Source: Amoebidium appalachense (lineage: Eukaryota; Ichthyosporea). Taken from it: a stretch of 64,000 nt of DNA. Location: NCBI GenBank assembly GCA_963693365.1, contig CAVNZM010000010.1:2852001-2916000 (forward strand). Reading direction: 5' to 3'. A model generated the notes under the pieces. That model searched no databases and was not told the DNA's origin. It saw only the letters and a list, made by a program, of their open reading frames with translations. Positions 9,651 through 21,465 of the stretch are shown here, piece by piece. The position numbers and the translations under genes were made by a program. Numbering within the stretch: the stretch's first letter is position 1; each line of letters begins with the position of its first letter.

Positions 9651-11180
9651 ACGCATGAAAGGGGCCAAAGCACACATCGCCTGAAGCTCCCACACCACGG
9701 GCGGTGGAAGGGGCGGTTCCCGACCCCCCAGCTGCTCCACAAATCTGTAGACGGCACTCAGAACCGACAAAAGCGGCCGCTGCAGCAGTGCCGCCCACAC
9801 CCAACCACCAAGCAACTGCTGCAAACAGAGCTGCGTGACGACACCACGACGCAACACGGCCTGGGTTTCCGCCATCAAACGGCACAAGGAAGCACCAGAC
9901 GGGCGCAAAATCCCAGAGCAATGCATTTCAAGGCCTAGTAGCACCATAGAGGATTACGAGCCAGCAGCCACATCCATCTTGACGTTGGAGGGAAGACCAG
10001 CCGGGCCGGTGACGCCATGATACGATTCACGCTGACGATTGATGGCGGTGGCATCTGTGCCGACCCAGCCACAGTCGTCCACATACAGGGCATGCTGCGT
10101 GGCCTCCACAGGCCGCGGCACTATCGCACAGAGGCGCTCAATGCGGGGCATGCCGGCTCGGTCAGCCAACTGCCCATGGACGTCTTGAGCCACAAGCACA
10201 GAATGCACCCAGCCCATGGGCACGGTCTTGAGGGCCGGGTACACAAGCCGGTCGGGCCCAGAAAGGCCAACAGCCTCCGAAGACACAGGCGGCAATCCGA
10301 AGTACGGCCACAACCACTAGGGGGCAAGAAAACGATGGAACTGGTTGTCTATGTCCGACTTGCCAAAATAGAGGCAATCCTCAGGTCCCAGCAACAGATC
10401 GGCAAAATCGGCAGGGTTGGGCAGGTGCACCTTGAGGGCAGGATGATCACGGGCAAAGAACAGGTTGCCACGGCGGCCGTCAAAAATGACGCGGGCTCTG
10501 GTGTCTTTGAGGACCCCAAACAGCCCATTGATGGCCAGTGGTTTTTCCTTCGCCTCGAAATAGTGCACCATGCCGCAGTCTTGAAGCCGAAGAAGCAGGG
10601 GACTGTATTCCCCACTGGGAACGTGATGCACCGGTCGGATGCGGCGCAGCTCTGCAGGCGTCGGCGGAATAGGCTTGAGAAGGCCGCCGTCGCAGTTGGC
10701 CAAAACGGCTGCAGTGCAGGAGACAAAAACTGCAACACGTCCACTGTGGCTCCAACCCGCAGGGGGTGGCAAAGCGGCATTTGCCGCCGTGAGGGGTAGC
10801 CATCCTGTCAATACAGGGTAGGCCGCGGGGAACGCAGCCAAGACACTACTCGCAGGCTGAGCGGCGTAGACACCCGCGCGTATAGCATCGTAGCTGGCCC
10901 TAAGGACAAAGGTCCACAGGGCATGGTGGTGACTGTTCACCAACCGAGTCGGGAATGGGCAAGGACCGCCTGCCCACAGCTCGTTGAGGGCGCCAAGACA
11001 ATGGTTAGCCAAGGTAACCCCCTTCAGGCGGTGAGACAGACGTTGCCGACGGCGTTGACTCCGTAGACGGGCTTGTCCAGAACGGTTCGGTACAGGAATG
11101 GCCGGAACAGGAAACAAATCAGAGGCGGCAAAGACATGACGTGGCATGGCTGTGGAATCCTTAGAAAAATTAGGGGGCAT
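9651..11180 (-). pseudogene. YRE-1 ORF2 (RT) with in-frame stop
   Basis: Starts MPPNFSKDSTAMPRHVF at 11180. RT motifs are visible: RVIFDGRRGNLFF, the motif A region YFGKSDIDNQFHRFL, motif B-like VPMGWVHSVLVAQ and YVDDCGWVG. A TAG at about 10317 replaces the Glu codon after FLAP, and a frame change near 10770 affects the PPPAGW region. The C-terminal part (LEMHCSGILRPSG to ALAPFMR) continues to 9651. Stops indicate decay. Confidence 0.8.
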
Positions 11181-11256
11181 ATTAATCAAGGGCACGTGGC
11201 AGGAAACCACAAGAAAATAATATACAGAACCGCGTGCCGAACCCCCAAAGGGCCGT

Positions 11257-11690
11257 TTAGGCCCTGTGCCCACCGGTCCCCGGAGGGGTCGATGGACCGG
11301 CGCCGGATGGGCCACTGCCGGGACCGCGCCAAGCCCGGGTGATTTCGTTCGGCGAGGGTCTTGGCTTGACGAACAGCCCGGGTGGCCAAGGCAGGGGGCA
11401 GGGGCAAGCTGCGCGCAGGGAGCTCCTCAAACTGCTCTGCAACAGCCCAGTCCCCGTTGGACTGATCAGCAGTCTGCACAGCCAGCAGACGGCGCACACC
11501 AACTTCCACAGCAGGCGACTCCTTGCGGGCCTTAGGGTCGGCGGCCAGCAGCAGATCCAGCATACGGGCAAGCATCAAAGCCTTCCGTTTGTTGCGGTAG
11601 CTGACCCAATCCGCCGCGTGCACAGCCGCAGTGACCGAGGCTTGGTCAGCCAAGGTGCTCTTGAGGTAGGAAGCGCCAGACGTTCTTTAA
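11257..11690 (-). pseudogene. YRE-1 ORF1 (gag-like), N-terminally deleted
   Basis: Encodes the C-terminal half only: LADQASVTAAVHAADWVSY, LARMLDLLLAADPKARKES, VRRLLAVQTADQSNGDWAV. A frame change occurs near 11340 at TLAERNHPGL, where the other copies read TLAEVTRARRG. The N-terminal half is lost by fusion to A1 at about 11690. Confidence 0.7.
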
Positions 11691-12151
11691 CGCGCTCAGT
11701 AGCGCCGCAACTGACCTCCCTGGGGCCGCGCAAGCTCATTATATAGCGCGGCCCATATTTTTGCTAATGGAAATATGAAGAAATGACTTAGAACCTATCA
11801 AATCCATGAAATCTAACAAAGTGGAATTTTTGCTGCACATCAAGCAATGAAAATTTTCACAAGTGGCTAAAACCCCTAGATCACAAAGACCAAATCAATT
11901 GCCGCCCATTTCGGACTAGATAAACTCAAACTCATCAATATATCCATATGGCATATCGCACAGAACATAAAAACAGCTACAACTCCCTAAATAGAAATGC
12001 TAGCAGCCTGAAAATTTGCACACACATCAAACACACCAAGGCCTACAACATGCTACTACTACGAAGTTTACAGCACACTCGCAACACACAATTTCACTCC
12101 AGCAGGGCTATCTAATTCTCCTGCAAAGAAAACACGTTTACAAACTAAATA

Positions 12152-12482
12152 TTCTGCACTGATGCTCCTTTGTTGGGTGGTGCAGTCATCTGGCCCAAAC
12201 CCGCTAATTCAAAAAATAGGGTATTTATTTTAAGGGCGTACCGCATCCAATCAATCGGCGCCAAATTTTTTAAGGGCGTACCGCATCCAATCGGCTGATA
12301 TGACTTCTTAAAATCGGATCGTCTAAGCCAGCGAATCCATTTCGGTAACGGCCAATCCAAGCCGTTGCGGCAGAAAAAACTGGTATGCTCAGCGGGTTGT
12401 TCCAACTTACATCGGACTTAATCGCAGTAATCATAGCGCGAAACCGTGCAATAATGCAGTATAAGGATAGTATAATACCATA
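12152..12482. other. Short YRE-1 RNase H scrap plus unassigned sequence
   Basis: TTCTGCACTGATGCTCCTTT at 12152 matches the plus-strand YRE-1 RNase H region up to about 12186. The rest has two copies of TTTAAGGGCGTACCGCATCC (about 12230 and 12270) but no convincing gene. Repeat A of copy e ends exactly at 12151, so copy e may have inserted into an older YRE-1 copy. Confidence 0.4.
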
Positions 12483-13093
12483 TTCTTATGCCAACGTCGT
12501 CTTTACCAGCCCCAGCAAGGGGATACATGAGCCAGTGCCTGTGGATCAATCTCACAAGCAGGCACAGGTGTGCTCCACAGGAGCAATGAAAAGAATGACA
12601 AATGTCATACAGAAACATGCTCAAAAAACGTAGCCTAGTGCCTAAATATGCAAAGGGTGTGGTGGGTGGGCAAAAACTTAGCTAAAAAATTGGGCCTAAA
12701 GAGACCTAAACGCGCTCAGTAGCGCCGCAACCCACCTCCCTGGGGCCGCGCAAGCTCACTATATAGCGCGGCCCACATTTTTGCCTATGGAAATATGAAG
12801 AAATGACTTAGAACCTATCAAATCCATGAAATCTACCAAAATGGAATTTTAGCTGCACATCAACCAATGAAAAATTTTCACAAGTGGCTAAAACCCCTAG
12901 ATCACAAAGACCAAATCGATTGCCGCCCATTTCGGACTAGATATAACTCAAACTCATCAATATATCCATATGGCATATCCCACAGAACATAAAAACAGCT
13001 ACAGCTCCCTAAATAAAAATGCTAGCAGCCTGAAACTTTGCACACACATCAAACACACCATGGCATACAACATTATACTACCACGAAGTTTAC
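12483..13093 (-). mobile_element. YRE-1 copy f: solo B2-A2 unit, truncated
   Basis: Begins TTCTTATGCCAACGTCG (end of B2 on the minus strand). B2 runs 12483-12669 and A2 follows, but stops at about 13093, about 80 bases before the normal TTAATA terminus, where unrelated AT-rich sequence starts. There is no internal coding sequence. Confidence 0.85.
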
Positions 13094-13890
13094 ATCAGCA
13101 AAGGCCACCCACCCATCCATTCGGTATCATTCGGGCATCATGGATATTAGAATGATAGTACCCATCCACGAACCCACCCTTCATCCAACAATTTATCAGT
13201 CTGATACTCTTTTTGTTAAATCCTAATATCCGGTTATTTTAAGATATTAGAATGATATCCATGTCTAGATATCATTCTGATATTGGAATAGCCCCCGAAA
13301 AAGCCCGAAAAGCCCCCGAAAAAAGGCGTTGTTCTACTTGTTGCTCTATCCTTTGGCCATCCCGCTATGTATCATTCTGATAACATAATAGATATTGGAA
13401 TGATACATACCCTCAAATGCTCTACGTTTTCAGATAGGGGTAAACATATCTGAATGAGACTTGAATAGTACATTACAAAGTACAAAAAGTGCCCTCGTTG
13501 GTCATAAACGGTTATCCAAATGATATCATAATGATATCATTGCAAGAACGGGAGGTGTATTATAATATCTTTGTATGCCCTAGTATGGTATTGGTATGAT
13601 AGAAGAAAATGAAATTATCTTCCTTTCCTGATATCAGAATGGTCTCATTCTAATACCGTGAATGATATCCAAATGATATCTATTGTAGAAAAGGGGGTGT
13701 ATTATAATATCTTTGAATGCCCTATTATGGTATTGGTATGATAGAGGAAAATGTAACGAAATTCCTTTCCTAATATCATATTGGTGTCATATTAATATCG
13801 TGAATTCCAAAACCTCATATCATAATAGCACTATTCCAATATCTTAAAATCGTGGAACATTTAAATCTGTACCCTATTATAGTATCATAA
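13094..13890. repeat. AT-rich region with recurrent GATATC-type motifs
   Basis: No gene seen. The stretch is rich in variants of ATATCATTCTGATATTGG and contains a duplicated phrase (GTGTATTATAATATCTTTG at about 13554 and 13692, each followed by a similar 45-base segment). The motif resembles the 147-bp array at 34431-35562. Confidence 0.5.
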
Positions 13891-14581
13891 TTCTTATGCC
13901 AACGTCGTCTTTACCAGCCCCAGCAAGGGGATACATGAGCCGGTGCCTGTGGATCAATCTCACAAGCAGGCACAGGTGTGCTCCACAGGAGCAATGAAAA
14001 GAATGACAAATGTCATACAGAAACATGCTCAAAAAACGTAGCCTAGTGCCTAAATAGGCAAAGGGTGTGGTGGGTGGGCAAAAACTTAGCTAAAAAATTG
14101 TACCTAAAGAGACCTAAACGCGCTCAGTAGCGCCGCAACTGACCTCCCTGGGGCCGCGCAAGCTCATTATAGAGCGCGGCCCACATTTTTGCCTATGGAA
14201 ATATGAAGAAATGACTTAGAACCTATCAAATCCATGAAATCTACCAAAATGGAATTTTTGCTGCACATCAACCAATGAAAAATTTTCACAAGTGGCTAAA
14301 ACCCCTAGATCATAAAGACCAAATCGATTGCCGCCCATTTCGGACTAGATATAACTCAAACTCATCAATATATCCATATGGCATATCCCACAGAACATAA
14401 AAACAGCTACAGCTCCGTAAATAAAAATGCTAGCAGCCTGAAACTTTGCACACACATCAAACACACCATGGCCTACAGCATTATACTACCACGAAGTTTA
14501 CAGCACACTCGCAACACACAATGTCACTCCAACGGGGCTATCTAATTCTCCTGCACAGAAAACACGTTTACAAACTTAATA
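13891..14581 (-). mobile_element. YRE-1 copy g: solo A2-B2 unit
   Basis: A complete unit of about 690 bp from TTCTTATGCC (B2 end) to CAAACTTAATA (A start), with no ORFs between. It is flanked by unrelated AT-rich DNA. This is what recombination between A1 and A2 of a split-repeat element would leave. Confidence 0.9.
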
Positions 14582-14987
14582 TTGAGAGACATGTATATCA
14601 TTATGGTCACCTTTGATTGTCGTTGTGGGCATCATAATGGTCACTTAAAATATATCATTCGTGTACCATAATGGTACCATTTTATTGATTCGTTCCGTCG
14701 TCGACGTCCCCCCCCCCCCCCCCCGGTCGATCTGCTATTAGCACTAAACTGTATTCAGACTTAGAAAACAAAAAAAAAAATTCTAAGTAAATCTCAAAAA
14801 AAACAAAAAAAAAATTTTTTTCTAAGTAAATCTCAAAAAAATTTCTAAGTCTCGCTCAAAGAGAACTACGTATCATGATGTTTTTCAAAAGTTCTAAGAC
14901 ACACGCCCAGCGTGTGTTAATACCGTCACATTTTAACCTTCCAAACAACCAAAAAAAAACATAACAATATACTAATATTTTTGTTAG
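14582..14987. other. Intergenic, poly-C and poly-A tracts
   Basis: No gene seen. It contains a C-homopolymer at about 14708-14724 and A-rich repeats with TTTCTAAGTAAATCTC occurring twice. It lies downstream (minus sense) of the gene ending at 14988 and may contain its 3' UTR. Confidence 0.4.
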
Positions 14988-16343
14988 TTAGTATACTAAA
15001 TTATTATTTCTTTTAGTCTTGTGGTTCAATTTCTTGGGGGGGATCTTTATGGGTGATTTTGCGGGCCGCTTATTGGCGACGCGCGACGCCTCGTCGCTGC
15101 TGCCGCTCTCACGCTCCTTGTCCCCCGCACCGCCAACCACCGACCTGTTGCCGTCCAACAGCTTGAGGTCCACCACCTTCTCGTTGGACTGCTTCGTGGA
15201 AAGCTTGTCGTCTCCCTTCTCGTCTTGCACATCAGCTGACAGGCTGAGGACTGCCTTCTCCCGGGCCTTGCAGATCTTTTCCCAGGTCTTTGCATACTGG
15301 GTTGGGACAGAAGGAGATTGTGTGAGTGTTTTTAACTTTTCTGGCTAGCCTGAGCATGGGAAAAATGCTATCACAATGTTACAATACCAAACCTAAAGAT
15401 GACATGATAGGATGATACTTGCCCACGCTTAGGAGATATCCTTAAAACACTACGATGATACGTAACCCATACATACGACTTATCAATATCATCTTTTCGA
15501 TATCCATACGTTGTCTTTCGGACCGGAGCTAAAACACAATGATGGGGGGGGGGGGGGGGGGGGTTGAATGCAGAACACGGTACGAAATACGCATACACGA
15601 TGAGAAGCATGGTGCAGGACACATGCAAAGGCAAACATTCAAGTATGCAACATCAGCCATGTGCACAGTATGCGTCATAAGCAGAGCCCATCCTCAGGGA
15701 GGACCCGGGGGGGAGGGGGGGGGGGGTAGTTGTTTACCTTGCTGATCTCTGATGGCCGAGCACCACCCTCGTAGTCAGGCATGTCAGTTCCATACTTCAC
15801 AGCTGACCACGAAATCTGAGTGGCAGACTTGTGGGCCATTGGATCCCGCAGTCCGCACTCAAATGTGTGGAGCATGAAGCTGAAGAGCTCGGGCAACGCC
15901 TTTTGAAACTCCTGTGTGGGTGTTGGTGTGTGTGTTGCGTGTACGTACACGTAAGCATGTGTGTATGTGGTGATGAGGAAAGGGGGTATTCTCCATTAGC
16001 AGCAAATAAAACCGAATTCGACAATGAAAAATCTGAAATGACTTGAGGAAGTGGGAAGCTGAATGGATACTGGATAACCATGCATGTACCGTTTCTCTGA
16101 GTGATAAGGATTTGATGTCTTGTGTGGTTATGTGTTGGTGATTCGTACGTGGGACAACAGGGGGAAGTGGGAGGGAGGGAGTGGGAGGGAGGGAGTGGGA
16201 GTGAGTGTGTTGTGTGTGTGTGTGTGGGGGGGGGGGGGTCACAGTGCATTAAGAATGAACCAATAAGGAAGAACAACAACATTAAACATGAATAAGCATG
16301 TTAAAAAAAAGCAGCATGAGAAGATTTCGTCTTTGATTGCGGG

Positions 16344-16374
<31 letters not shown>

Positions 16375-16653
16375 GGGGGGGTAATGGGCACAAACGTTTA
16401 GTGTCTTGAAGCTGCTGAGGCGGTTCTTGATGTAGGAGCCGTTGATGGGGGACATGCACATGATGCGGTGAAGGGCGGGGTTGCCCCATGGGTTGCCCGT
16501 CACCGGATCGACGCTGTACATGCGGCCACAGGGATGGTTGTTGCACTCAACTTGAACCTCCACCAACCACCCCTACCACGTCTTCTTGCGGTACCTAACC
16601 TGGTCTGCCAACTTGTCGGGGTCGGCGGCATTGACAGGGGCAACCTGGAACAT
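14988..16653 (-). pseudogene. Partial paralogue of the 51.6-54.9 kb unknown gene (three exons, in-frame stop)
   Basis: Three phase-0 exons fit GT-AG rules: 16653-16396 (after AACACAG), 15911-15738 (174 bp, donor AAG|GTAAAC), and 15296-14988 (after CAACCCAG, ending in TAA). They encode segments parallel to exons 3-5 of the minus-strand gene at 51585-54853: HPCGRMYSVDPVTGNPWG versus YPCGRKYSADPDTFHPFG, a GGARPSEISK block versus GGARLSTIKQ, and YAKTWEKI versus YIKNWEKV. The middle exon has the same length, 174 bp, in both genes. The first exon here contains TAG (16573-16575), and counterparts of exons 1-2 were not found upstream, so it is probably a 5'-truncated pseudogene. The C-terminus is Lys/Arg-rich (NKRPAKSPIKIPPKK), like a nuclear localisation signal. 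Function unknown. Confidence 0.6.
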
Positions 16654-17206
16654 CTGTGTTGGTGGGCATGGAGGCATTTGACAGTTTTTTGGAAGGGGGG
16701 GGGGAGGGGGGGGGGGGGGGGGGAGGGGGGGGGAGGGGGGGGAGGAGAGGGGCTTTTGGTGTGTGTGTGTTTTTTTGTATGTGTGGGTGGGGAAGTGAGT
16801 GAGTGTGTGTGTGTGTACACACGTGTTTGGAAGGGGGGGGGGGGGGGGTTAGAATGAATGAATAACACTAAATGCTAACATGTGAAACACGTTGTGCTGA
16901 AAGACAAAAGCACAAACTTATGAAGTCTAGAGAAGCAGAAAATAGCTTGAACGACTGGTGGAAGGGATGATAGCTATAGTGCTAACAGCAAAAGTAGTGC
17001 CCACAGTCGCTGGTTCATGAACGTGAAAAGGCAACGTGCATCTGCAGCCAGCAGAACACACGCACACACACGCACACACACACACATACACACACACGCA
17101 CACAGACACAGACACAGACACAGATATAATCACAGGCACGGACACAGACCAGACAGACAAACGCCATATGCACAAAAGCAGGCAACACAAAACTAACCTT
17201 CAAACG
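16654..17206. other. Intergenic with poly-G and TG/CA repeats
   Basis: No gene supported. It has long G-runs (about 16697-16742 and 16830-16848) and a CA-type repeat at 17055-17160. Missing upstream exons of the paralogue might be expected here but none is convincing. Confidence 0.4.
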
Positions 17207-17400
17207 GCCTTTCAGCCGTTAGGCGAAGATGCTGCAGCATGGTCGAAACCATTCAGCACGGTGGCTGCGCGACCTGCGGAGGGGACCTGTGACCAGGCGA
17301 CCTGCGGGAAGGGAACTGCGACCAGGCGACCTGCGGGAAGGGACCTGCGACCAGGCGACCTGCGGGAAAGGACCTGCGGACCTCCGGGAAGGGGGAAGAG
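17207..17400 (+). repeat. 29-bp minisatellite, about 3.5 units
   Basis: GC-rich units built on ACCAGGCGACCTGCGGGAAG repeat with a 29-bp period from about 17280 to 17395. Each unit has minor base changes. The reading frames through it are repeat artefacts. Confidence 0.75.
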
Positions 17401-17595
17401 AAATGGAGCAAACAACGTGCGTACAGGCTTAAACGGACAAAAAATTGCAAACCGGATTGGGTTTAGCCAATCACTATTTGCTATAGACCGGTTTAGTAAC
17501 CGCCGCGCCTGATTAGGGAAAAGATAAAAATAGCGCGCGCGTGCATCAGCTTGGTGCCCTTAGCGGTAGTGCCCTTAGTCACAACTATCAGACTA

Positions 17596-17753
17596 TGTTA
17601 CGTGTCCTCCACTTCTTTGTTCTTGACCATTTTTTCGGCATGAAAGGGTTTCTGTTACTTCTTGCTGTCCTTCTTAGCGTGCTTGCTTGTCTTTTTTTCA
17701 ACATGGGTGTCACTGGCGCTTTCGACTTCTTTGAAATCACACGTGTACGTTGA
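17596..17753 (+). CDS. Small hydrophobic ORF, possible signal-peptide exon
   Basis: The ORF encodes about 52 residues starting MLRVLHFFVLDHFFG, with a strong hydrophobic core (FLLLLAVLLSVLACLFF) that could be a signal peptide or membrane anchor. Upstream are AGCCAATCACTATTTGC at about 17465 (CCAAT type), GATAAAAATAG at about 17522 (weak TATA type), and TCGG- or GT-containing stretches. The end ACACGTGTACGTTG could be a splice donor, so this may be a first exon whose remainder is obscured by the CA repeats. No family is recognised, and a chance ORF is possible. Confidence 0.25.
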
Positions 17754-17759
17754 CACAAG

Positions 17760-17821
17760 CACGAATGCACACAGCCTCACCCATACTCACACTCACACCC
17801 ACAGCTCATGCTCACACTCAA

Positions 17822-17894
<73 letters not shown>

Positions 17895-17925
17895 CGCGCG
17901 CACTCACACACACTCACACATGCAC

Positions 17926-17961
<36 letters not shown>

Positions 17962-18158
17962 CGCGCACACACAGGCGCGTACACACACACAGGCGCACAC
18001 CTACACAATACACACAGCACATGCACACACAAGTGCACGCACGCACACACACTGTTATCCCTGATCATGATGCCCCCTCCCCCCTCCCTCTTCCCCCCCG
18101 CGCACCCCCCCCCCCCCCCATACTCACACTCACACCCACAGCTCATGCTCACACTCAA

Positions 18159-18219
<61 letters not shown>

Positions 18220-18247
18220 GCGCACGCACACACACTCACACATGCAC

Positions 18248-18279
<32 letters not shown>

Positions 18280-18930
18280 GGCGCGCACACACAGGCGCGC
18301 ACACACACACAGGCGCACACCTACACAACACACACAGCACATGCACACACAAGTGCACGCACGCACACACACTGTTATCCCTGATCATGATGCCCCCTCC
18401 CCCCTCCCTCTTCCCCTCCGCGCACCCCCCCCCCCCCCCCCCCCCCCCACCCACCCACCTACAAAGACGAAAACGTTTATCTGTGTTCCAGACCGTGTGC
18501 GCTCTACTCCTCTCCCCTCTCCCGCACACAATGAGCCCCCCTCCTCCCCCCCCCCCCCCCCCCCCCCTGTGCATGCAGGAACGCACACATATGCACACGT
18601 GCGCATACATCATATATATGGCGGTTGAGTCACAACCCATTTGCAAACCACACACGTGTGCACGCATGGACGTCGCGCACACACACAACGGCACACACAC
18701 ATAAATGCTCGCGCGCTCACAGCACACATACACACACACTCACTCACAAACACGCACACACACACACACACACACACTCCTCTCTCTCTCTCTCTCTCTC
18801 TCTCCCTCTCTCTCTTCTCTTTCTCTTTCTCTCTCTCTCTTTCTCTTTCCCTCTTTCTCTGATCTGTCTCTCTCTCTCTCCCTCTTCCTTCTCTCTCTCT
18901 CTAGTAGTGGCAAGTGGAAAGAAAAAATAG
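17760..18930. repeat. CA microsatellites, duplicated 330-bp block, poly-C and CT repeat
   Basis: A block of about 330 bp (about 17787-18118) starting CATACTCACACTCACACCCA is repeated in tandem at 18119-18450, including the unique tail CTGTTATCCCTGATCATGAT. Between and after these are (CA)n, poly-C and, at 18780-18900, (CT)n tracts. Long frames here are low-complexity and not coding. Confidence 0.85.
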
Positions 18931-20040
18931 GTGATACCCTACTTGGTTTTTTTCTTCTCAATTTTATCTAAATCTCATCATGATAGGGTATTTTTGGTTT
19001 ACGTATACACTTGGCTCAGCTTGCATGTACGGGAAACACAAGTTAAGCATGTTAAATAACGATACATTGACATATTTCAACCTGTTGACTATCAGTATCC
19101 ATCATGGGCTTAGTGATTACGACCCCGTCTCAACATTGACCTCGTAAAAACCAATAAACTGTCTGATCCAAATCACAATGGACCCAATATCGTGCCCCCC
19201 CCCCCCTCCTAAATATGGAACTTTCATGGTGTTACACGGAACTATTTAAAAAAAACAAAAAAAAAAAAAAAAAAAAACACTCATATACTCTTTGAACTCG
19301 CAAAGAACCAATCCCTAATACTTGTACATGTATTGCATACACAAATATACTCGCACATATACATACACACATTCACTTTAATCTTTCAGGCTACATGTGC
19401 AATATACATTTATTATGCACAGTCGATTAAGAATTCGTTGTGAAACCCCCCCCCCCCCCCTCCCCCCTCCTCGTTCCCTCCATATGCAATGGGGATAATA
19501 TTGTTTCCCGCTATTAGTTAAAAAATCACCGTTCTAACTTCCTAAGACCGAACCACTTGTAACACCGACAGTTTCGGTTGTGTTCAAACCCCCCCCCCCC
19601 CCCCCCCCACCACCACCTTACCAATATACGTTACGTATTGGTACAATATCACCAATACTAATTAAATGTCGTCACGTGTGATGGTGATGGCATCCATGTA
19701 GCTCTGCAGCAGTGTGTGTGTGCGGTGCGTGTGTGTGTGGTGTGGAGGCCTGGGGTGGGGGGGGGGGGGGGGAGGGGACAGGGGGGGGGGGGGGGGGGAT
19801 ATACAAATACCAGACATGCATAATTGCGCATTCTTTTGCAGCTACAGTTTGATGATATTTACCCACCGTGTGCACCACTTGTGACCCCAGTCTTCCGAGG
19901 TGGTGTCATAGGTGGGCGTCAACACCAATAAATTGACTGGTGACGGGTGTACAACCAAAGAAACTCAGCAGCACATATAATAACGTTGATACTATACCCT
20001 GCCTAGTTGACGTAATAATTAGTGCACCATCGCACGCGTG

Positions 20041-20041
<1 letters not shown>
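18931..20041. other. Intergenic, AT-rich with several C/G homopolymers
   Basis: No gene seen. Homopolymers lie at about 19195, 19258 (A), 19447, 19590 (C), 19757 and 19781 (G). No feature links this stretch to its neighbours. Confidence 0.4.
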
Positions 20042-20078
<37 letters not shown>

Positions 20079-20775
20079 GGGGTGTTTTTGCCGCGCCGTA
20101 CCCCTGATATTGTAAGTGTACACTGCCCCCACAACCCCAACCCCACACTCACCATCCCACCCATAAACTTTGTGGTAAATTTCTCGTGCCAGAAGCTGTT
20201 CTGTGGGTAGTTATTGAAAAACCAATAATGTCTAGGTAACATATGTACATATACTATGCTACAAGGGGGGTTCTATACGAGCTACAACGTTGTGTTTTTT
20301 TTGTGTGACTCTCGTACTCCAGGGGCACATTCCCCATCCCCCCCATAAACTGTGTGGTAAATTTCTCGTGCTAGAAGCTGTTCTGTGGGTAGTTATTGAA
20401 AAAACCAATAATGTGTAAGCAACACATGTACATATACTATGCTACAAGGGGCGTTCTATTCGAGCTACAACGTTGTGTTTTTTTCGTGTGACCCTCGTAC
20501 TCCAGGGGCACATTTACCATCCCCCCCATAAACTTTGTGGTAAATTCCTCGTGCTAGAGGCTGTTCTGTTGGTAGTTATTGAAACTTTAAATAATGTCTA
20601 GGTAACATATGTACATATACTATGCTACAAGGGGGGTTCTATACGAGCTACAACGTTGTGTTTTTTTCGTGTGACCCTCGTAATGCAGGGGCACATTCAC
20701 CATCCCCCCCCATAAACGTTTTGGTAAATTTCCCGTGCTAGAGGCTGTTCTGTGGGTAGTTATTGAAAAAATCAA
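20042..20775 (-). repeat. Tandem array of about 181-bp units, inverted (array 2)
   Basis: Reverse-complement copies of the array 1 unit (about four, e.g. ACAAGGGGGGTTCTATACGA at about 20262 and 20627). It begins with a poly-C run of about 35 bases followed by GGGGGGTGTTTTTGCC, the same edge as array 1 at about 6595. It is interrupted at 20775/20776 by a solo YRE-1 unit. Confidence 0.9.
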
Positions 20776-21465
20776 TTCTTATGCCAACGTCGTCTTTACC
20801 AGCCCCAGCAAGGGGATACATGAGCCGGTGCCTGTGGATCAATCTCACAAGCAGGCACAGGTGTGCTCCACAGGAGCAATGAAAAGAATGACAAATGTCA
20901 TACAGAAACATGCTCAAAAAACGTAGCCTAGTGCCTAAATAGGCAAAGGGTGTGGTGGGTGGGCAAAAACTTAGCTAAAAAATTGGGCCTAAAGAGACCT
21001 AAACGCGCTCAGTAGCGCCGCAACTGACCTCCCTGGGGCCGCGCGAGCTCATTATAGAGCGCGGCCCACATTTTTGCCTATGGAAATATGAAGAAATGAT
21101 TTAGAACCTATCAAATCCATGAAATCTACCAAAATGGAATTTTTGCTGCACATCAACCAATGAAAATTTTCACAAGTGGCTAAAACCCCTAGATCATAAA
21201 GACCAAATCGATTGCCGCCCATTTCGGACTAGATATAACTCAAACTCATCAATATATCCATATGGCATATTCCACAGAACATAAAAACAGCTACAGCTCC
21301 CTAAATAAAAATGCTAGCAGCCTGAAACTTTGCACACACATCAAACACACCATGGCCTACAGCATTATACTACCACGAAGTTTACAGCACACTCGCAACA
21401 CACAATTTCACTCCAACGGGGCTATCTAATTCTCCTGCAAAGAAAACACGTTTACAAACTTAATA
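20776..21465 (-). mobile_element. YRE-1 copy h: solo A2-B2 unit inside array 2
   Basis: A complete 690-bp unit from TTCTTATGCC to AAACTTAATA. The flanks ...AAAATCAA and TAATGTCTAGG rejoin to the array consensus (AATAATGTCTAGG) without a duplicated or missing base. No coding sequence remains. Confidence 0.9.

Larger units (their letters stand above)
9651..12151 (-). mobile_element. YRE-1 copy e: A1, gag part and RT, 3' part missing
   Basis: On the minus strand: A1 (12151 to about 11690), then ORF1 lacking its N-terminal half, then ORF2 through the RT and the start of the connection domain, ending at about 9651 against copy d in head-on orientation. The 5' leader and the ORF1 start are deleted (A1 is joined to coding sequence near 11690). 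No B1/A2/B2 end belongs to this copy. Confidence 0.8.

Noticed and set aside
10017-10799. 260-codon plus-strand frame opposite YRE-1 RT
   Set aside because: Antisense shadow of ORF2; the same antisense frame recurs at 32279 and 37807 only because the RT is repeated.
15831-16282. Frames around the TG/GGGAG repeats
   Set aside because: They overlap introns of the partial paralogue and consist of simple repeats.
17662-18704. Long frames rich in His/Thr or Cys/Val across CA/TG repeats
   Set aside because: They are translations of dinucleotide repeats in all frames, with no conserved domain.
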